From an uncultured Treponema sp. (GTDB lineage: Bacteria > Spirochaetota > Spirochaetia > Treponematales > Treponemataceae), in contig CAMKDH010000005.1 in the NCBI GenBank assembly GCA_946411215.1, positions 1 through 34,125 on the forward strand: a stretch of 34,125 nt of DNA, in the 5' to 3' direction. Within the stretch, counting starts at the first letter, position 1. The number at the start of each line of letters is the position of its first letter. The position numbers and the translations under genes were made by a program. Of the stretch, positions 30,979 through 34,125 are shown piece after piece. Under the pieces are notes generated by a model. It searched no databases. It saw nothing but the letters and a program-made list of their open reading frames with translations, and was not told the DNA's origin.

Positions 30979-33303
30979 ATGAGTATTAGTTTTGGCCGTA
31001 CATTTAGAAACAGACGTGCAGGAAGAAAATCAGATGCATCAATTACTTTTACAAAGGATGAACCTTTTTCAATTTGTTATTACCTTTATGTGCTCTTTGA
31101 AAATATGAGTAATAACTACATCATTTCGGATTATTATGAAGGTATCAAAGCATTCCTTGAAAGTGTAGAAAAAATGAAAAAAACAGAACGTCTCAATAAA
31201 GTTTTGCAGGCAGAAATTCAACATCTTGAAAAACAAAAATTATTAGTTCCTCTTAATGAAGAAGCCGTTACAGAAGACATGTATTTTGACGACAGTGATG
31301 TTCCTTTTCATTATGAACAGGACAGAAGAATTGACAGGTCTATCAGACATTATGGGAGTGTCTCTAGTCTGGCAATTGATATTCATCGTGTATTATTTAC
31401 ATATCAAACTCCAGTTTTTTCTTCAATAATCAATACTGTTGTTTTTAGTAATTCTGAAGATCTCTCTCTTTCTTCGGAACTTAAACTTACTAAAAAGATG
31501 CAGAATTCAATTCTGAACATCGAAAAAACACAATTCCTTGTTGACCAGGTACAGCTTTCTCCGGAAGAAGCACGCTACGTTTTGTTTTTGTGCCGCTTTA
31601 ATACAAACCGAGATTTGAATCGTATTGGAAACAACTTTGGTAATGAAATGCGAAACTTTCTTCCAGACTTACTGAATATGTCTCCTGCCGCTTTTTCTCA
31701 TATGCTCAGAAGCGACCAGAAATTAAAGTCATTTGATTTTATTGACCACGACTGTGATTATAATCCTTGCCTGAATGAATGTATTGAAATTCAAAGCATT
31801 GAACCTTACTTTTGTGATTTGTTAAAACCAATTGATTGTTCTGCTGCATACGCCAAGGAAACTTTTGCTATTCCACAGGATTCTCTTGAGATTTGTGCTG
31901 ACCTTCTTAAAAGTGATAATCCTGTTTCAATTCTTTTTTATGGAAAACCAGGAAGCGGAAAAACTGAACTTGCAAAAACAATCTGTAAAGAATCTGGAAA
32001 GAAAGCTTACATTTTTAAGAACGAGTCAGAAACTGAAGGCCGAAACCTTTTGGGAAAACTTGTATGCCTTCTTTCAATGGAACGCAAGGATTCTGTTCTG
32101 ATTGTTGATGAAGCAGACTCTCTTATAAGCACTCTTGATTTCTCTTTCTTTGGGGCAATGCCTTCAAAACGAAAAGGAACAATTAACAAGATGCTTGAAA
32201 ACAACAAGGATTCTGTTATTTACATTATTAATCATCAGCGCCAGATTGATGAATCTACCCTTCGCCGATTTACGTTCAGTATAAAGTTTGAAGCAATGCC
32301 CGCAACTCAGCTCAGGTCTATTGCCAAAACAAAAATTGACCCTATGGAACTGTCTGAAGAAACAAAGCAGCAGATTCTTGATATGTTTGACAAATATCGT
32401 CTTACGGGTCAAAGCGTAGATAATATTGTAAAAACAATTGAAGGCATGGAATGTAAGGAAGAAGAAACTCTCCTTAAAAAAGTTCAGATTGTAATGAAAG
32501 AAAATTCCCTGCTCCTCAATGGTAAATCAAAAATCCGCAACACGGTAAAAGCAGAATATGACCCTTCTGTACTCAATGCAAGCATGAACCCACTCCAGAT
32601 TGTGGAGATGGTACAGAATGCTGCTAAGTTCGCAGAAAAGAACAAGGGTACAGAAAGCGCAATCAGAATGCTTTTTTACGGATTAAGCGGCACTGGTAAA
32701 ACAGAGCTTGCCCGTTACCTTGCGGAAAAACTTGGTAAGCCTTTGCTTTTAAAAAGAGCCAGCGATATTCTGGGCATGTATGTTGGTCAAAATGAACAGA
32801 ATATTCGCGACGCTTTTGCCGAAGCAGAAGCTTCTGATTCCATTCTTCTTTTTGATGAAGCCGATACTTTCTTCTATGACCGTAACCAGGCACAAAGAAG
32901 CTGGGAACGTTCAACTGTAAATGAGTTCCTTACACAAATGGAAGAATTTTCAGGTATCCTTATTTGTACCACAAACCTTCGAAATATTATGGACCCTGCA
33001 ATGCAGCGTCGTTTCCATATTATGGTTGAGTTCAAACCCATGAAATTTGATGGTATTAAGACAATGCTCGAAAAATATTTTCCTGCTTATCATCTTTCGA
33101 ATAAAGAAATTGAAGAGCTGGAAGATTGCCAGAGTGTTACCCCGGGTGATTTTGGCGCCCTTTCAAGCCGTATTCGTTTTATGAACCAAGATATTGTCAA
33201 CAGCGAATACATTCTGCAAGAGCTTAAAAAGCTTCAGGAAGAAAAGAAGAATCAGTGGCACCTGGAAGGAAGTGCAAACAGAAAGATTGGATTCAGTGCT
33301 TAG
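30979..33303 (+). CDS. Tandem AAA+ ATPase (COG0464-like)
   Basis: About 774 residues. The start is ATG 30979 (MSISFGRTFRNRR): GGAGG lies 5 nt before it, inside the codons that follow an upstream ATG at 30967. Two AAA+ modules: Walker A FYGKPGSGKTELA near 320 with Walker B LIVDEADSL, and Walker A FYGLSGTGKTELA near 566 with Walker B LLFDEADTFF and arginine-finger region AMQRRFHIM. The 300-residue N-terminal part is unassigned. Such proteins remodel or unfold protein complexes. It follows the SNF2 gene by 100 nt of A+T-rich sequence with a TATATTAATATA inverted repeat, but without the shared element. Confidence 0.85.
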   Translation: MSISFGRTFRNRRAGRKSDASITFTKDEPFSICYYLYVLFENMSNNYIISDYYEGIKAFLESVEKMKKTERLNKVLQAEIQHLEKQKLLVPLNEEAVTEDMYFDDSDVPFHYEQDRRIDRSIRHYGSVSSLAIDIHRVLFTYQTPVFSSIINTVVFSNSEDLSLSSELKLTKKMQNSILNIEKTQFLVDQVQLSPEEARYVLFLCRFNTNRDLNRIGNNFGNEMRNFLPDLLNMSPAAFSHMLRSDQKLKSFDFIDHDCDYNPCLNECIEIQSIEPYFCDLLKPIDCSAAYAKETFAIPQDSLEICADLLKSDNPVSILFYGKPGSGKTELAKTICKESGKKAYIFKNESETEGRNLLGKLVCLLSMERKDSVLIVDEADSLISTLDFSFFGAMPSKRKGTINKMLENNKDSVIYIINHQRQIDESTLRRFTFSIKFEAMPATQLRSIAKTKIDPMELSEETKQQILDMFDKYRLTGQSVDNIVKTIEGMECKEEETLLKKVQIVMKENSLLLNGKSKIRNTVKAEYDPSVLNASMNPLQIVEMVQNAAKFAEKNKGTESAIRMLFYGLSGTGKTELARYLAEKLGKPLLLKRASDILGMYVGQNEQNIRDAFAEAEASDSILLFDEADTFFYDRNQAQRSWERSTVNEFLTQMEEFSGILICTTNLRNIMDPAMQRRFHIMVEFKPMKFDGIKTMLEKYFPAYHLSNKEIEELEDCQSVTPGDFGALSSRIRFMNQDIVNSEYILQELKKLQEEKKNQWHLEGSANRKIGFSA

Positions 33304-33320
33304 GGTCGGGGTGCACGCTC

Positions 33321-33713
33321 TTATTTAGCGTTCTGCTTATCCTGCTTGCCGTATTGTGCCATGTGAGCTTTAATGGCCTTAAAGGTTTTATCGCTTATAT
33401 AGTGTTCAATGCGGCAGGCATCTTCTGTAGCAGTTTTTTTGTCTACGCCAAGATTCATAAATAAAGTAGAAAGAACACTGTGACGTTCGTAAATAGTTTT
33501 TGCGATTTTCTCGCCTGCCTTTGTAAGCTTTATTGCTCCTGCATCAGATTTTTCTATATAGCCTTTATCTTTAAGAACTCCAAGCGCACGGCTTACAGAG
33601 GGCTTTGAATAGCCTAAATAATTTCCTATATCTATTGCCAGAACTGTGCTTGATTCTTTTGAAAGCACGTAAATTGTTTCAAGGTACATCTCTCCAGATT
33701 CCTGTAATGACAT
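33321..33713 (-). CDS. DtxR/MntR-family metal-dependent repressor
   Basis: A 130-residue regulator. The winged helix is ETIYVLSKESSTVLAIDIG with the recognition part YSKPSVSRALGVLKDKGYIE, and the dimerisation/metal region follows (AKTIYERHSVLSTLF, EDACRIEHYISD) with Glu, Cys, Glu and His at the usual ligand positions. The SH3-like third domain is absent, as in MntR. It is divergent from feoA and near three inverted repeats that are likely its operators. It should repress iron uptake when iron is plentiful. Whether Fe or Mn is the natural signal is not decided by sequence. Confidence 0.88.
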   Translation of the reverse strand: MSLQESGEMYLETIYVLSKESSTVLAIDIGNYLGYSKPSVSRALGVLKDKGYIEKSDAGAIKLTKAGEKIAKTIYERHSVLSTLFMNLGVDKKTATEDACRIEHYISDKTFKAIKAHMAQYGKQDKQNAK

Positions 33714-33781
33714 ATGCAGAATCTCCTTTTTTTATTGGTTATCTTTAAAATACCATATAATAGAAAATTTTTCCACCTTGC

Positions 33782-33810
33782 TTGACAAGTTAGCATGCGC
33801 TAACTATAAT
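33782..33810 (+). promoter_or_regulatory. Consensus sigma-70 promoter of feoA with overlapping operator
   Basis: TTGACA (33782-33787), 17 nt, TATAAT (33805-33810): both hexamers perfect. The inverted repeat GTTAGCATGCGCTAAC (33789-33804) fills the spacer, so a bound repressor would block RNA polymerase. Confidence 0.9.
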
Positions 33811-33819
33811 CTTTTATGA

Positions 33820-33870
33820 TTAGCCATTGCTAACTTCTTTTTTTTACCACATGGTTAGCAATGGCTAACC
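33820..33870 (+). promoter_or_regulatory. Two further metal-repressor operators in the feoA leader
   Basis: TTAGCCATTGCTAA (33820-33833) and GGTTAGCAATGGCTAACC (33853-33870) repeat the TTAGC-N4-GCTAA design of the site inside the promoter. Centres are about 30-35 nt apart, which would allow several dimers on one face. Confidence 0.7.
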
Positions 33871-33896
33871 CAAAGTAAAAGATCAGGAGAAATATA

Positions 33897-34109
33897 ATGA
33901 TGCCTCTTATTTATGCACAAAAAGATGAACCTCAGATCATCAAAAAAATTGGTGGCAGCCCTGAGGTAAAAAAACACCTGGAAGATCTTGGGTTTAATGT
34001 TGGTGGCCAGGTAAGCGTTGTAAGCTCACTGGGTCAAAATCTTATTATTAAGGTCAAAGAAAGCCGCGTAGCGGTAAGTGATGAACTCGCAAAAAAAATA
34101 ATGATATAG
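33897..34109 (+). CDS. feoA: FeoA, ferrous iron transport accessory protein
   Basis: A 70-residue SH3-like protein of the Feo system. It shows the family pattern SPEVKKHLEDLGFNVGGQVSVVS, and then NLIIKVKESRVAVSDELAKKI. It binds or regulates the FeoB permease at the inner membrane. AGGAG lies 7 nt before ATG 33897; the next codon is also ATG. A gene starts directly downstream. Confidence 0.9.
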   Translation: MMPLIYAQKDEPQIIKKIGGSPEVKKHLEDLGFNVGGQVSVVSSLGQNLIIKVKESRVAVSDELAKKIMI

Positions 34110-34119
34110 GAGATAAACA

Positions 34120-34125
34120 GTGAAA
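34120..34125 (+). CDS. Start of the next feo-operon gene, cut by the window edge
   Basis: GGAG lies 8 nt before GTG AAA at 34120. Only two codons are visible. By operon convention it would be a second feoA or feoB. Confidence 0.35.

Noticed and set aside
1-34125. Insertion sequences, integrases, reverse transcriptases, tRNA or rRNA genes
   Set aside because: None recognised on either strand; a mobile-element origin for the region rests only on gene content and flanking paralogues.

Overview
The window looks like a stretch of an A+T-rich chromosome from a strictly anaerobic host-associated bacterium, most plausibly a gut or rumen Treponema (Spirochaetota). This is an inference: Shine-Dalgarno sites and sigma-70 promoters are canonical, a class III (oxygen-sensitive) ribonucleotide reductase is present, and iron import is Feo-type under a DtxR-family repressor. 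No rRNA or tRNA is visible to fix the taxon.

Layout. 1-3248 is ordinary flank: a MATE transporter (cut at the left edge), a PcfJ-like protein split by a frame change at an A7 run, and a YqiA-like esterase. 3368-5446 holds an LRAT-fold acyltransferase/protease-like gene with two small partners, a terminator, and a minus-strand operon of a 61-residue protein, a zinc ribbon and an XRE-type regulator. 5558-10077 is a pair of large STAND-type ATPases with OB-like ends, one carrying a HEPN motif. 10147-11701 is an operon of small unknown proteins. 11754-21627 is a type III-A CRISPR locus, transcribed leftwards: a stand-alone CARF protein, a possible sigma-like protein, cas6, cas10 (csm1), csm2, csm3, csm4, csm5 and a CARF-HEPN ribonuclease. 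A csx20-like gene follows with its own promoter. The array (four repeats, 22433-22686) lies upstream of the operon; no cas1 or cas2 is present. 22849-30878 adds a 57-residue ORF, a membrane HEPN protein, nrdD-nrdG, a nucleotide-kinase-like gene and an SNF2 helicase operon. A tandem AAA+ protein follows, and the right edge is a DtxR-family repressor divergent from feoA.

The most striking signal is a bipartite promoter-like element, TGTCAATTTTY, then exactly 13 nt, then CTCTATTAWWAG. It occurs eight times, always 28-44 nt before a start codon (5488, 11731, 12198, 22325, 23053, 26833, 27529, 27612). It does not fit sigma-70 spacing. The cas operon itself has a near-perfect sigma-70 promoter (TTTACA-17-TATAAT) and begins with a CARF-only protein and a protein that looks like a divergent sigma factor.

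A testable model is that cyclic oligoadenylate made by Cas10 acts through the CARF protein on the sigma-like protein. That protein would then switch on the eight-promoter regulon, which includes the Csx20-like probable ring nuclease (negative feedback), dNTP-metabolism genes and a helicase. Domain calls and the shared element are read from the sequence; the regulatory link is hypothesis.
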